A DNA stretch of 64,000 nt from Apoderus coryli. Lineage: Eukaryota > Arthropoda > Insecta > Coleoptera > Attelabidae. The first letter of the stretch is position 1, and every line of letters starts with the position of its first letter. Positions 1 through 12,286 of this stretch are shown here, piece after piece. The notes under the pieces were generated by a model that was not told where the DNA came from, did no database searches, and saw only the letters and a list, made by a program, of their open reading frames with translations. Made by a program: the position numbers and the translations under genes. The stretch covers positions 5,900,860-5,964,859 of the forward strand of contig OU452199.1 in assembly GCA_911728435.2 (NCBI GenBank). The letters run 5' to 3'.

Positions 1-790
1 ATCGTGAACATTTTCGTGGGATTATTTTTTACAACTTTCGACGTGGATTAACTCAGCAACAGTGCATGGATGACCTTAATTCAATTTTTGGCGATGAAGC
101 CCCATTAAGGACCAGTGTTTATCGATAATATGGTGAGTTCAATCGTGGTCGTACTTCACTCCAAGACGAATTTCGTGAAGGTCGTCCAAAATTAGTTGTT
201 GTTCCGAAAACCATTGATACTGTGCGCGAACTGATATTGCAAGATCGTCATGTGACCTATCAAGAGATTGAGACAACTTTAGGCATTAGTGGGACCAGCA
301 TATATTCAATATTGCATAAACATTTGACTGTCAAAAAAATTTGTTCGCGTTGGATCCCACACAATTTGTCAATCGCTTAAAAAAAGGCTCTTGTCGATTG
401 GTCGAAAGAAATGCTCAAAAAATACGATCGCGGTGCTTCGAAACACGTCTATGACATCGTGACAGGTGATGAATCGCAGTCGACTGTATGGGTGCGAAGT
501 GCTTCGTGCGCGAACAACTGAAACATGTTTCAAGATGAGCCAAATCCAATTCCACTTCCATGCAAATGGTCGCCTGTTTTTTCGGAAAAACTGGACATGT
601 CGCAACCGTACCACTAGAACAACGCAGAACAGTCAATTCTAAGTGATACACAACCATTTGTTTGCCAGTTGTCTTCCAAGAAATCAGGAAAACCAACCGC
701 CGAAGACGGATCACTGTTCACCACGACAATGCGAGCTCTCACACATTGGCTCAAACAACTGCATTATTGAGCACCCAAAACATTGATTTG
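1..790 (+). pseudogene. mariner transposase remnant, truncated at both ends
   Basis: Conceptual translation in shifting frames gives a mariner-type transposase: an N-terminal helix-turn-helix part with REHFRGIIFYNFRRG-like text near 5-50, GRTSLQDEFREGRPK near 150-190, a second HTH near 240-330, then GDES near 465. After 470 the order is scrambled relative to a normal mariner, and the segment QEIRKTNRRRRITVHHDNAS (residues 6-25 of the frame opening at 662) contains the second catalytic-type Asp (HHDNAS). Similarity stops near 790, so the C-terminal third with the last Asp is missing. Stops and frameshifts are frequent. A related fragment lies at 40455-41190. This is a dead copy; its left end is outside the window. 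Confidence 0.85.
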
Positions 791-2064
791 ATACATTTAA
801 AAATAAGTATAGTTTGCTTAATAAAACCATGTCAGAAAATGCTACCCCCTAAAGAGCTACGGCCCCTAGAAAATGGCTGTAAAAAATAGTTTTTTTACAT
901 TTTCTTCATTAACTATGAAAGATATTTTAAGCCTAATGAAGGTGTAAAAAAACACGAAACGTTGAAAATATTGGTCAAAAATGATTAAAGTGAATACAGA
1001 TGAATAACACCCCAAATAAGAAGGGGAAAAAATCATGATTCTAATGAATGTTCGCCGTGAGACACCCTGTATACTAAATCTGGAATTCTTAAGATCCTGT
1101 TACCCTTTATCACTTACTCGTGTTTAAATATAGTGAACTTAAGTACATGCAAAGGGGAATCTCCAATTTAAAGTTAATTGGTAGCGAAACTCCATTGTTC
1201 AAGAGTTCATTTTCAACTAGTTTAGGAAGAAGTTGCTAACGTAATTTTGTTTCAAATTTATACAATTTTCAGAGTTTATTTTTTGGGACAACTTCTAGTT
1301 TCAGTCAAGTGACAAAGATACAATGTAATTCATTGTGAAAGCGAACTTTGAGTTAGACGATCAAATAGTGAAGGGACGATTTATTGCTGTGCTTTTGTTT
1401 CCAGTAAATTTGATGCAAAATACTGAGGAAGTTTATTGTTATGTTTTCAGTTCGTTGATCCAAAATAATACTTACACGTTCTTCGAAATGTATACACTGG
1501 CTGTTACTCATGTGCAGCATACGAGGTGTGTTGAACAAATAAAGGGAATCATTGCATTGATTCCTATTATTATATGCATAGAAAATTACTCAAATTGATT
1601 AACAGCATAAATACATGTTTCAAAATTTTATGTCATCTTCAGAACCAAACGCAATTTAAGTGCTTGAAGACATCGCGAAAATATTTTCACACTATGAAGT
1701 TCAGAAATCAGACTGGAGTTTGCTTCATTAATTTGGAATTGTATGTACAGGGTGAGCAAAACTCGATGTCCCAGCTCTGTTATGAGAAAATGACAACGAT
1801 AGAAAAATTCGGAAAAGAGGTTCTTAAATAGGATTAAGTAAGCTCCATTTTAACTCATATTTTATTTTGTTGCCAAGTTTGGAAACTGAAGTAAATGACG
1901 TCATCAACTTTTTTTTCCGGAAACATACCTATATTTTTGCACAGTTCAAAAGAGCTAATTTTTCTAAACAACTTTTGTAGAGAAAAAAATGTCCTATCTT
2001 CATTCGTTAAAAAATTATAAGCAAATTTGTAGAAAAAACTAATATGAAAAAGTGTCTTGACTAT
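791..2064. other. no gene recognised; AT-rich intergenic or intronic DNA
   Basis: No credible coding region. It contains a degenerate hammerhead-like hairpin at 932-966, one CACCCTGTATA string near 1061 and a TACAGGGTG string near 1746. These short strings recur beside many repeats in the window and are probably transposon ends. Short open frames at 1335-1598 and 1574-1831 show no domain or homopolymer-independent composition. Confidence 0.6.
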
Positions 2065-2930
2065 TAGTTCGCTCTTGTATGCCGATGACTTCAAGATATA
2101 TTTGGTCACTGATAGTGCGCATGATTGCTCTGTTATTCAGGGAGACCTTAACAAGATTTATGAGTGGTGTGTTCGCAACAATCTTTATTTGAATATTGAT
2201 AAATGTTTTTCAGTTTCTTATACACGCAGATTAAAGCCTATAACTTATTTGTATTTCATTCACGATTCTCCATTGGTTGTTTGTGATCGTATTAAGGAAT
2301 TGGGGATTTTCTTTGAGAGCAAACTAAACCTTATTGAACATTATAATTTTATGATTTCAGCTTCGTATCAGTCTCTGGGTTTTGTTATGCGTAACGCGAG
2401 GGATCTTAGGTCACCTCAAACACTTATTGCGTTATTCAATGCATTTGTTAGGGCTAAGTTGGAGTATGCCTCAGTTGTGTGGAGTCCTACATATTATTAT
2501 GAATTTCATTCGGCGAGTTTGGAACGTGTTCAACGTCGTTTCGCTAAGTTTCTGTGGTTTCGTAGCGATGGAGTTTATCCAGTCATTGGATTTCCACATG
2601 ATAGGCTCCTAAATCGTTTTAATTTGACATTTTTAAGTACGCGTAGGAAATGTTCTGCTGTTATCTTACTGTACAAAATTATTAATGGAGTTATTGATTG
2701 TCCATAGCTGTTAGAATTGCTTCCATTTTATGTCCCTACTTTGCGTATACGTAATAATAATACTGTTTTTACTTGTCAAGAGCGCGCACAAAATTTGTTG
2801 TTGCATTCTCCTTTGTTTAAAATGTGTAATATTATTTGTAACCGTATGTCTAATGATTTGGATATATTTGAATCAAATTTGTCATGTATAAAACTGTTGC
2901 TCAGTTCCCAATTTGAGGTTTTGGAAATAT
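2065..2930 (+). pseudogene. non-LTR retrotransposon (jockey/CR1-like) RT, C-terminal part
   Basis: The frame opens directly at the RT catalytic motif YADDFKIY (about 2077-2100) and runs through the thumb and the LINE-typical C-terminus: RIKELGIFF, KLEYASVVWSPTYY and LERVQRRFAKFL, then NGVIDCP before a stop at 2705. A readable continuation follows to about 2930. Endonuclease and the N-terminal RT are absent, so it is a 5'-truncated copy, as is usual for LINE insertions. The same family (FADDFKIY, NGMIDCPQLL) is seen on the minus strand at 7000-8937. Its 3' end meets the 3' end of the next, oppositely oriented LINE. Confidence 0.85.
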
Positions 2931-2952
2931 TGATGTCATCCTCACTCATCTT

Positions 2953-4990
2953 CTATAGCGAGACCAACTGATCGCCATGGTCCTCCATGAAATTGTCCAG
3001 CCTGTTCTTATAGCTGTCAACCGTTTGCGCCACTATCACCTCTTTAGGTAATGAATTCCATGCATATACAACTCTGTTTTTTACAAAATTCTTCCGAGGA
3101 AGTCTAGCACATCTCTCCTTGTCAAGTATCTTACTATTGCCACGCAGATTAGGATTTCTAGCAGGATGAAATACATCGAGATTCACCGAATAGTAGCCAC
3201 TAAGTATCTTGTATGTTTGAATTAGATCGCCTCGTTGTCGTCGATCATAAAGACATGTCAAATTTAAAAGCCTCAATAGCTTAGTGAATCTCCTCTGAAC
3301 CCTTTCCAATGCCTCTATATCCTTAATGAAGCAGGGGGACCAAACGCTGTTGGCATATTCCAATAGTGGTCTGACATACGATTTATACAATACCAATATT
3401 AGAGAGTTAGATCTTGACTTGAAAGCTCTCTGTATCAGATACCACAGTCTATTAGCTTTCTTCACTGATGTGGCGGAAATATGGGCCTCCCACTTCAAAT
3501 CCGCTGTTACTATGACACCAAGATCCTTCTGCTGACTTACAGATTTAACGGCATTTCCATTGATGAAATATGGAGTCCTGGGATTATTAGCTCCGATGGG
3601 TAGTACCTGACACTTTTCCAAATTCAAGTTCATCAACCAAACCGCCAACCAGGACACTACCCCATCAATGTCTATCTGGAACCCATTATCGTCTCGCAGT
3701 GGGTTACAAATCAATTTGGTGTCATCAGCAAAGAAACTCATGTTTGACGTGATGGTTCTTGTTAAGTTTGATATATATGCCAGAAAAAGCAAAGGCCCCA
3801 GTACAGACCCCTGCGGGACACCACTCAAGACCGGCAATTTAGCGGACAATGCACCATTCGCTCTAACTTGGAAAATTCTTTTTGTAAGAAACATCTCAAT
3901 CCACCCCAGGAGCGCCCCCCGCACGCCGTAATGCCCCAATTTCAGCAACAAACGAGCAAACGGCACTCTGTCGAACGCTTTCTCAAAATCCAGATACAAC
4001 ACATCCGTAGGCTGACCAACATCATTGTGGCTGGTCCACACATTGAGGCACTCCAGAAGATTCGACTCCACCGACCTCTTGGGCATAAACCCATGTTGTT
4101 CATTGGGAATAATATTTGATTCAACCAGAAATGAAGTCATATTTCTGGTAATGACCTTCTCCATGCATTTACAAAGTGCGCAGGTCAAACTAATAGGTTG
4201 ATAATTTTCTGCAGCGAACTTGTCACCCTTTTTAAATATAGGTATCACGACAGCAGACAACCATTCCTCCGGTAGAGTGCCCATGTTGATGCATGTTTGC
4301 ATTGACGTGGCCAATGGTCGTAATAATGATTCAATGCATCTCTGAAGAAACATCGGAGGAATTTCGTCCGGGCCGGTACTCGAGTCTTGCTTCAAACCCG
4401 CCACTGCCTCCTTTATATCGGCGGTCATAAAATTAACGGTTGTTATTGACTGCCTGTTTCTGGTAGACTGGGGTAATACAGGTAAATTGTCCCTCGAGTC
4501 GTCGGTAAAAACACTACTGAACTGGTTAGCGAACGCATTGGCTATGTCAATTGATCTAGTTATTGGTTCACCCGTAGTTTTTGGTTTCAGAGAGAAACTA
4601 GAAACGTTAGAATTTAGTGACCGTTTAATATAAGCTTAGAATTTATTATTGCTACTCGCCGCCATTTCACCTTGATACCGACATCTAGCCTCCGATAACA
4701 TTTTCTTTAGTTTATTGTTTTTCTGCGTATACAACAAATAGCTCGAGTCCGTTTTCAACCGTCTGTACTTGTGCCAGAGTCCCCTCTTCCTTTGTATTTC
4801 TCCGAAAATATTTCCGTTGATCCACGGCTTCTGCGAGTTTACCCTGCAGGGGGAAAATTGGCACATACCTCTGGATAGCCTCTTGAATAGCTCCGAGACA
4901 TATTTCGATGTCATCTTGGCTTATAGAGAGGATCGCATTTACCCTACAAGGGGTTCAAGTCATCAAGACTTATTGAAGTCTACACCGAGA
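2953..4990 (-). pseudogene. non-LTR retrotransposon ORF2 fragment with near-complete RT
   Basis: A 491-codon open frame (4428 to 2953) holds a full reverse transcriptase: GPDEIPPMFLQ, the motif A block LYLDFEKAFDRVP, SGVPQGSVLGPLLF, the catalytic FADDTKL, then KDLGVIVTADLKW and ERVQRRFTKLLR, and the usual C-terminal RLPRKNFVKNRVVYAWNSLP. Upstream the same frame continues to about 4914, interrupted only by one TAA near 4635. That block (EIQRKRGLWHKYRRLK) is the region that normally lies between endonuclease and RT. The endonuclease is missing. It is one of the best-preserved LINE copies here, of a different family from the 2065 and 7000 copies. Confidence 0.9.
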
Positions 4991-6999
4991 TATAAGATCC
5001 GTTAAATTCTTACGTAATTTAATTCACATCATGACAGACAGAAAGTGAAATTTCATATCAAAATTTGCAGCCCGACACATTTTTTGTAATCATCTATTAT
5101 TCACTTTTGTGACGGTAAAAAAATTTCAAAACGGTTATACTCGAAAAAAGTGCATGCTACCGTAGCACCTTTTTCCGTAGAATACCCTCAGATTTTTTAA
5201 ATAAATCCTGAACAAAAGCGTACACAAAGATTTTGTGGTATATTGAATCTTTTGACTCCCCATCTGGGACGCTTATGATGAAGAACATCCAACTTTTTGT
5301 TGCCCCCGTAAACGTCAAATCTCATTGGCGTATATCACATACTAAGTTCCAGAATTTGATCTTTGTTTGTTCTTGAAATATTTTTATAAAAACCCGTATG
5401 CGAAACTGTCCCTCTCTTTAGGGTACATTTTTGAAGTTTTTACATTTTTTTGACAGGCTAATTTCGTATCTGTAAAAATACATCATGGCTTTTGAAATCA
5501 CCTGTAGTAGAGTGCACAGGAATTAAAAAGTTCTATGTTGCGATTGTGACAGGAATAATTTACAGCTTTCAGTTTAGTTTTTTAGCTATTGTAATTCCGA
5601 GTTAAATAATCGAAACAGAAGGGAATACACCGTAGTTTGGTGGAAAAATAAACGGTTTTCATTGTTCCAGGTTGTTGTAGATTTGAAATTACTACATTGT
5701 CATCATGTGATAAATAATTTTTCGTACTATGTTTTGCTGCTGTTTGTATATGTATCCGACGCGGACTCACAATTCACAATAGCTTTTGCCCTAAATAGGA
5801 GAAATGAATAAAATTGTAAAAAATCCCGATGGTAGCCAGTCGGAAAAGTAGATTTTTGATTTATGTATTTTTTATTTATACTCAGTCTACCACTGACACC
5901 CACTATTAATGAACAAATAACGGAATATTCTGACATTCGCCAAATATAACCAAAGTGTCATATTGACAGTTATTTTAACTGAAATACCCATTATACTATA
6001 ATACATACGTAAGTACGGTCTTATTGTTATTTCACAGGTGTTTATTTGTCAAAATAATTACAGGTATAGCGGGTGATGATATTTTTTTTTATTTTTTGTT
6101 ACTTTATATTGACTTACATTTACTTAAATATGCCAGCGATGAAAAAACTCTCCAAATAAATATTGTAGAGATTTAAGTGCTCTATCTTTTGATATGTAAC
6201 ATCGGTATTTTCTATTAACAACGAAAAAAATATGATTTTTTTAAAACTTTGACAGGCCGCCATTCTGAAATTAGCTCTCCGATTTCAATCGCCAACGAAC
6301 TCACGCGATTCCATGACCTAGCCGATTTTTTAACCAAATTTTGTTTCGATTCGTCAAAAAATGCGGCCTAGAACGTGACGCAAAGTTTCTATATCCCATA
6401 TATATATATATATATAGATATATAAACTTTTGAACTGAGGTCATTTTTAGGATCCAGGGGTCATAAAATGAAGGACTGCATAAAAATTTTTCAAAATTTC
6501 GGTTGTGTCGATCTCCTGAATAGTTAGATTTTTTTTAAAAATCTACTAAAAACTCCACAACGATACTACGTTGTAAATTGAAAAATATTTAACCTAAATT
6601 TCGGTTAGGGATATAAATGAAATTTATCGTTGTGCTATTTGTTTTCTGTTTTAGTTTTATGAGAGTATTTTTTTGTCAATTAATTAGTGCGTATGTAGGC
6701 TAAGTTTTATGAGAATTGGAAGCAATTTTGATATTGATCAGTACTATTATTCTAAAATTGTACGCCACTGACTGTAAGGTAATTGCGATATTGTATTTAA
6801 TTTTTTATTTTATTCATTTCTTGCCTAACAGGTTTAACACCCAATTACAAGGCAAACTCTTAAAAATTATTGTACATATTTAGGTAATTACTTTACATTA
6901 TCTAAGAAACAATAACACTAAAATACTAAGATAGCAAACATAAACATTATTGAGTTAAAACTAATGACATCGAAATTAATTTAGGAAAAGAATATGCGT
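4991..6999. other. 2 kb without recognisable gene
   Basis: AT-rich sequence. Frames here are short and lack domain signatures. The only distinct structure is the AT microsatellite at 6398-6424. I see no TIR pair or RT motif. Confidence 0.55.
6398..6424. repeat. (AT)n microsatellite
   Basis: About 27 bases of alternating A and T with one interruption near 6418. Confidence 0.9.
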
Positions 7000-8937
7000 A
7001 TATAATAAATAAGATCTCACAGTAAGCTAATCTTCGGAACGATATAGGAGGCGAGACAACTGGGCCCTAAAACCCAAGTAGTGTTTGGTCAAAGTAATCG
7101 ACCTCACTGCTGATCCCTCGTGCATTGCACTCTTGTAATGCTCTAAACAGAGGTGCCCTATACTCATAGTTGGTACGAAGTGTATGGATATGGAATAACC
7201 TAGCGCTTCTGGAAAAAAACCGTGGAATGTTGAAACCAATCCGCTCCAGCAGCTGAGGACAGTCAATCATACCATTAATTATTTTAAAGAGGAACACCTG
7301 TCCAGCATACCATCTACGTGTAGCCAAAGAGTTCATGTTCAATCTGTCAAGGAGCATGCCATGATCATATCCGCGCGACGGAAATTGTCCATCAATTTTC
7401 AACGCTAAGTACTTGAGAAATCTACGCTGAACACTCTCAACCTGTCTTATATGTACTTGATATATGGGAGACCATATATTGGAAGCATACTCAAGCTTAG
7501 ATCTGATTAACGCATTGAACAAATTGGTCAGACACTCAACGTTGTTAAATTCTTTAGTTATTCGAAACAAAACGTTGTTAAATTCTTTAGTTATTCGAAA
7601 CAAAAAACCAAGCATACGAAAAGAGTCACATAGTAGGTGCTGTGTATGTGTTGTAAATTGTAAGTTGGTGTCCACATAGACTCCCAAATCTCTGACGATC
7701 TCACACGAGTCAAGAATGGTATTACATAACCGGTAGGGAAACATATGTGTGCTCTGCGACCTGGAGAATACAGCAAGTTTGCATTTCCAACATTCAAAGG
7801 CAGTTTGTTAGTATGGCACCACAGCTCGAGCCTCGACAGATCCTGCAACAATTCGCAATCAGCAAGAGCTCGAACAGCTCTGTAAATCTTGAAGTCATCT
7901 GCAAAAATCAAGTAACTGCTCAAAAAGCCTTCCGATATGCCATTGAAAATGGAGACAATAAGGGGAGCAAGACAACTGCCCTGTGGGGCACCACTGGTGG
8001 GTATGAAATAATCAGATCTATGTCCATTGTATTCAACGAACTGTTTACGATTAGTTAGGTAAGTATAAAAAAACACCAGTAGATCCTCATCAAAGCCAAT
8101 ATTGCACATCTTCTGCAGTATCAGGGAGTGATCAAGTTTATCGAACGCTTTCGAAAAGTCGGTGTAAATAGCATCCAGTTGCATGCCTCCACCGACAACG
8201 GAAAACACGTCCTGAAAAAAACACGTTAGATCAGTGACTGTGGATCTTCCCTGGAAGAAACCATGCTGCTTAGAGTCGATGTCGTGCTTTACTTGGTTAA
8301 ATATTTTTCGGTGAGGTGTAGTTTCAAATACTTTAGCGAAATTGGGTAAAATGGAAATAGGACGATAGTTTCTGATTTGATCGATTTCAGCCGACTTACG
8401 AATAGGGCAGATGCGAGCAAATTTCCATGCTTTAGGAAATGTTTTAAAATTAAGTAACAGAATTTGCAAAGGATGAGCAAAAATAGAAGCACAGTCTCGT
8501 ATAATAAAGGCTGGGACATTGTCGAGGCCCGACGTCATTTTTAGCTTCAACCGCTTCAGCGAAGCGAGCACGTCACTGTCATCCAACTGACGCACCGATA
8601 TCTGAGACGCAGCGTCCCTCGAATCACCACGTACATAGGGGCTGGAGGGCACATAAACACTGTTAAAGTATGACGCAAAAGCATTGACTATATCTCCAGG
8701 CTCGCAAACCTCATCATCATCAATGTCATGCATAACGCCCGGTATTCGTGACTTTCTTTTTTTATTATGAACAAACTCCCAGAGTTTTTTTGGGTCGGTC
8801 TTTATTGAATCCTGAATATGAACAAGATAGTTTCGATATGAGTTATTGATCTGGCTTTTGATTAGTGATCTTAAATGTCTGAAGGCTTGCAGATCGTTTA
8901 AATCCCGTGAAGATCTCCATTTCTTGAAAAGTCGCAT
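7000..8937 (-). pseudogene. non-LTR retrotransposon RT with frameshift and internal duplication
   Basis: Read on the minus strand, 8937 to about 7735 encodes the pre-RT block, then RNYRPISILPNFAKVFE, motif A AIYTDFSKAFDKLDHS, SGAPQGSCLAPL and catalytic FADDFKIY. A frameshift near 7740 moves the C-terminal part (CEIVRDLGVYVD, KLEYASNIWSPIY, VESVQRRFLKYL, NGMIDCPQLLERI) to another frame, ending with a TAA-type stop near 7067. VPQGS-type motif B reads APQGS. It is the same family as 2065-2930. The 3' end lies near 7000-7060 where ATAAATAA-like sequence occurs. Endonuclease absent. Confidence 0.9.
7538..7603. repeat. 33 bp in-frame tandem duplication inside LINE ORF
   Basis: Two head-to-tail copies of the same 33 bp (starting AACGTTGTTAAATTC, at 7538 and 7571) encode a doubled 11-residue string FRITKEFNNVL on the minus strand. 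The copies are identical as far as I can read, so the duplication is recent relative to the rest of the decay. Confidence 0.9.
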
Positions 8938-9109
8938 TTTCTTGCTAATATTACTTATTGAGATAAAGCAACTAAAACTACAACTTTTTGATCTCTTGTA
9001 TTTTTTTATACGCTGCTTCGTTTACGAGACACAAATTTAAAACATGCCAGCATCATATAAGTGAATTTTACAGTACTTTAAGGCTGAATCAATATTTGAA
9101 GTACTGACA

Positions 9110-9330
9110 CTAATGATCCCTGTTGCACACCAAATAGAACTGCCTCCCTAGACGACTGCCCAAGAGACGTCTTGACATACTGCAGCCTTTCCCGCAGATA
9201 ATCACCCATCAGAGGCAATGCTGCATCAGAAAAAACCCACAAACATTAAAATTAACATAACAATATGATGATTTAAATTTTCGAATGCTCTAGAGAAATC
9301 TATATAGTGCAAGTCTGCTGTTGTAGTATA
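9110..9330 (-). pseudogene. LINE RT fragment, motifs A to B
   Basis: Minus-strand translation gives motif A text ADLHYIDFSRAFENLNHH (about 9320-9265) and, after a gap, LQYVKTSLGQSS followed by FGVQQGSL (about 9200-9115), a variant of VPQGS. No continuous frame joins them; an internal deletion and stops are present. Confidence 0.65.
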
Positions 9331-9332
9331 AA

Positions 9333-9700
9333 TTAATGTTTAAAGCATAAAAAGCAGCGTCTGTCGATAAAACGTGAGCTATAAATGTAGGCATGCCATT
9401 CAAAAAGGAGGTCCCAAAACACTACCTTGTGGAGTACCAATACGATCGAATTCCAGCCATTTATTGAAAGGTCCACGCAACAAATGCTTGATTGATAATT
9501 TAAAAAGCAGAGCAACAACATACTGTCCACCATTCAAAGCATCGTCACATAAAGTCAGTGACAGAGGTTTCAACGATATCCCCTTCCGAAATCCATGATG
9601 ATATTCCGACCATTCGTTGCAGGCATACATGAATTCACTACGCGCGTTTAGCTGACAAGACATTTCAAGCAGATTTGATAACAGAAATAGGTATTCCATT
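9333..9700 (-). pseudogene. LINE RT fragment with internal deletion
   Basis: The 99-codon minus frame (9699-9400) contains YHHGFRKGIS, a line corresponding to motif A (NGGQYVVALLFKLSIKHLL) and GTPQGSVLGP (motif B). It then continues in another frame. The spacing between motif A and motif B is too short, so part of the palm is deleted. Confidence 0.75.
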
Positions 9701-11391
9701 TGGTCAAGTTGTTTTATTCAATATGACGGTCGCATAATAATTACGAATTTATAAAAAGGATGTTCATTCTTTTCGATATTTCTTATAGTATTTCGCGAAG
9801 CAAAAAAATGAACATTGGCATGTTGTTTTGCTACATGCAATTTGTGGATAGTTTCTAATGGATTTGGTGTAGCTTATAGAATATATTTTTGCAAAATAAT
9901 CCATTTCGTACGAGGAGTGTAGATGATATGAATGAAACACGTCTACTCCACAAAATCACGCATATAATTCAATTTAACAGCCAGTACGATACATGTTTCG
10001 AGGTCATGAACCTCATCATCAGTGGTTTTTCATAGTTTAAAAATTATTTGTATTGGACATTATTTGTCTGATTAATTATATAAATTAATACGTCTGAAAA
10101 GAATTTTGATAATGTTATGATAAAGACTACATTAAGTTTAATTTCACTTGCTACTTACTTATTATCACATTGTGGAAAGATTTTTTATATAAAAATTAAA
10201 AATTAAACTTATTTAACAAGAATGTAAAAAAATGACATCGAAATTATACATTCATATCCACATATGATTTTTTCTTTTTATGCATATTCATGCGTTACTT
10301 TTGCGAAAATATTTAGAAATTAGGAAATTTTTACAACTGTATTATTATCACCATGCGGTTGTAGAAATAATGATTTGCAATTTTATGATATTTAAGAAAT
10401 TTCTTATTTGAAGGTTGACGTTGACATACAGGTATTGACATAAACAAAAATTAATAAAGGGAACGTCATATGCACTACACTAATAGGATCAAATTAAATT
10501 AACATTTTTTAAAAGATAAATGAGAAAAATTCTGAAATTATGTTCTGAGATACCAGTAAAGATGAGTAGGTCAAATTATTGCTATGTATGTCAACTATGT
10601 TGAATAATAAAATCGAGTTTGGTGAAAATTTTATTTTTTTCTTATCTACTTACAACCTATCCGACCATACCACCTGTAATATCCGATTTCTTCCTTGTTT
10701 GAATTTTTCAGAAGTCGTCGCAATGTTAATATTTAAATTTTATGTTTTACTTTTGGGAAAACTTTGGCAGTAACCGTAAACCGAGCAATTTCGTCTAGTT
10801 GTAGATGTAGATACGACCGAACCTTATAACGTAAATACATATAACTAAACCACATTTTGAATGTGAGCATCTTTATATTATGCATATTGCTTTGGTGGCA
10901 AACACACTGAATATATCATACCGAATATAAATATTTTGTTCAGGGTTGTAACTGGATTTTAACTACTAAAAGAAAAGCGACAGAATGGCAAAATAAAATA
11001 TTGGTAGATATCAAAATCAAACAAAAGAGGCAGTAAATATTAGAACAAAACAAAAGCTTAATTCAGTCAGTTTGCTTTTTATATTTCTTTACATAAAACT
11101 AAACCTACTTATTGGCAAGCACCAAACGATAAAAGAATATTTTTGATAAAATTTTATGTATTTTTATTTATCGAAATCATTTGGAAGAAAACTTAAGACC
11201 TAATTGAATTTTATTGGTAGCTATAACTTATTTTATATTTGTTTGAAATAAACCACCCTGTATATTTTTTATTTGTTATTAAATAGCCATTCAATTCTCC
11301 ATAAAAAATGTATATAAACTGCCTTTTTTAGTTAGCAAAAACGAATAGAATGCTTTTTTTCTCAGTGTATTCATTTAATTTGCGCCGTCAT
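9701..11391. other. AT-rich DNA with one well-kept hammerhead-like motif
   Basis: No coding region recognised. It carries the motif at 9989-10025 (separate entry), and one CACCCTGTATA string near 11254. Confidence 0.55.
9989..10025 (-). other. hammerhead-ribozyme-like core motif, consensus core bases
   Basis: On the minus strand the order is CUGAUGA, one extra U, the stem GAGGU/ACCUC with loop UCAUG, GAA, then ACAUGU and A. Known hammerheads have CUGANGA, helix II, GAAA, helix III and UH at the cleavage position; here helix III would be the self-complementary ACAUGU, as in dimer-forming minimal types. The extra base after the first box departs from consensus, although such an insertion is known in a natural viroid hammerhead. 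Pairing of helix I is weak in what I can see. Activity is inference. Confidence 0.5.
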
Positions 11392-12286
11392 ATACACTGT
11401 GTCCAAGATAAGAATGGGATAGCTTTGGAAACGATAGGAGTTACAATGTCGGTAAAATGAGAGAAAGGTTGTACAATTTAAACACCATTTAAATTGTGTT
11501 TTCAAAATTAAACTAACTTTAGCCATTTTCGAAAATTTTTGAAAAAACGATTTTTTGCGATTTAAGTTTTTATTTATTTCTGACATTATTTTTACATATA
11601 TAAAAAAATGCAAAGCACTTTGTGATTGTTACTTTTTGAGCGTTTACAAATTTTCACTACGTCGTTTTGTTTTTGAAAAACCATCATAAACTTGTTTTTT
11701 TCAATACGGCCCTTTGTTGTTAAATTTAAAGTCATTTTCAATGCACAAATAGTTTATTATTATTTGACAATTTTCGGCGTTTTTTAGCCTTTCTCACATG
11801 AATGTTTAACGCAAAACAAGTGACAAACTATGGCGATTTTTCTTGAATAATCTTAAATAACAGCTAAAAACACTGAAAACTTATTTAAACCATTACATGT
11901 GTTACCACCCGTTTTTGAATTGAAAATGGCTTGAAATTTAACAATAATAAATCCAAGGCCGTATTAGCAAAAAAACCAAGTTGATGATGGTTTTTCAAAA
12001 ACGAAACGTGGTAGTGAAAATCTGTAAACGCTGCCTTATTCTCCTCAAAAAGTAACAATAAGAAAGTGCTTTTCGTATATAAATGTCGGTAAAAATAATA
12101 TCAGAAATAAATAAAAACTAAAATGGAAAAAAGCGTTTTTTCAAAAATTCTCGAAAACGGCCAAAGTTAGTTTAATTTTGAAAAGGTGTTAATTTTTCTC
12201 TAATTTAACCGACATTGTAATTTCTACCGCTTCCAAGATTCCAATGCTATCCCATTCTTATCTTGGACACAATGTATATATGTCAA
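11392..12286. mobile_element. non-autonomous DNA element with about 350-400 bp terminal inverted repeats
   Basis: The left arm (11392 to about 11760) and right arm (about 11930 to 12286) are inverted copies: the left starts near ACTGTGTCCAAGATAAGAA and the right ends with its complement TTCTTATCTTGGACACA. Internal landmarks also match (the block around TTTTTGAAAAACCATCATAA at about 11674 and its inverse near 11980). The central 150-170 bases are unique. No transposase frame is present. The transcript would fold into a very long hairpin. Flanks carry TATA/ATGTCA-like sequence, compatible with a TA target, but I cannot confirm the exact ends. Confidence 0.85.

Noticed and set aside
1335..1831. 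Two overlapping plus-strand frames of 85-87 codons
   Set aside because: No domain, AT-rich composition, no splice or start context; length is expected by chance at this base composition.
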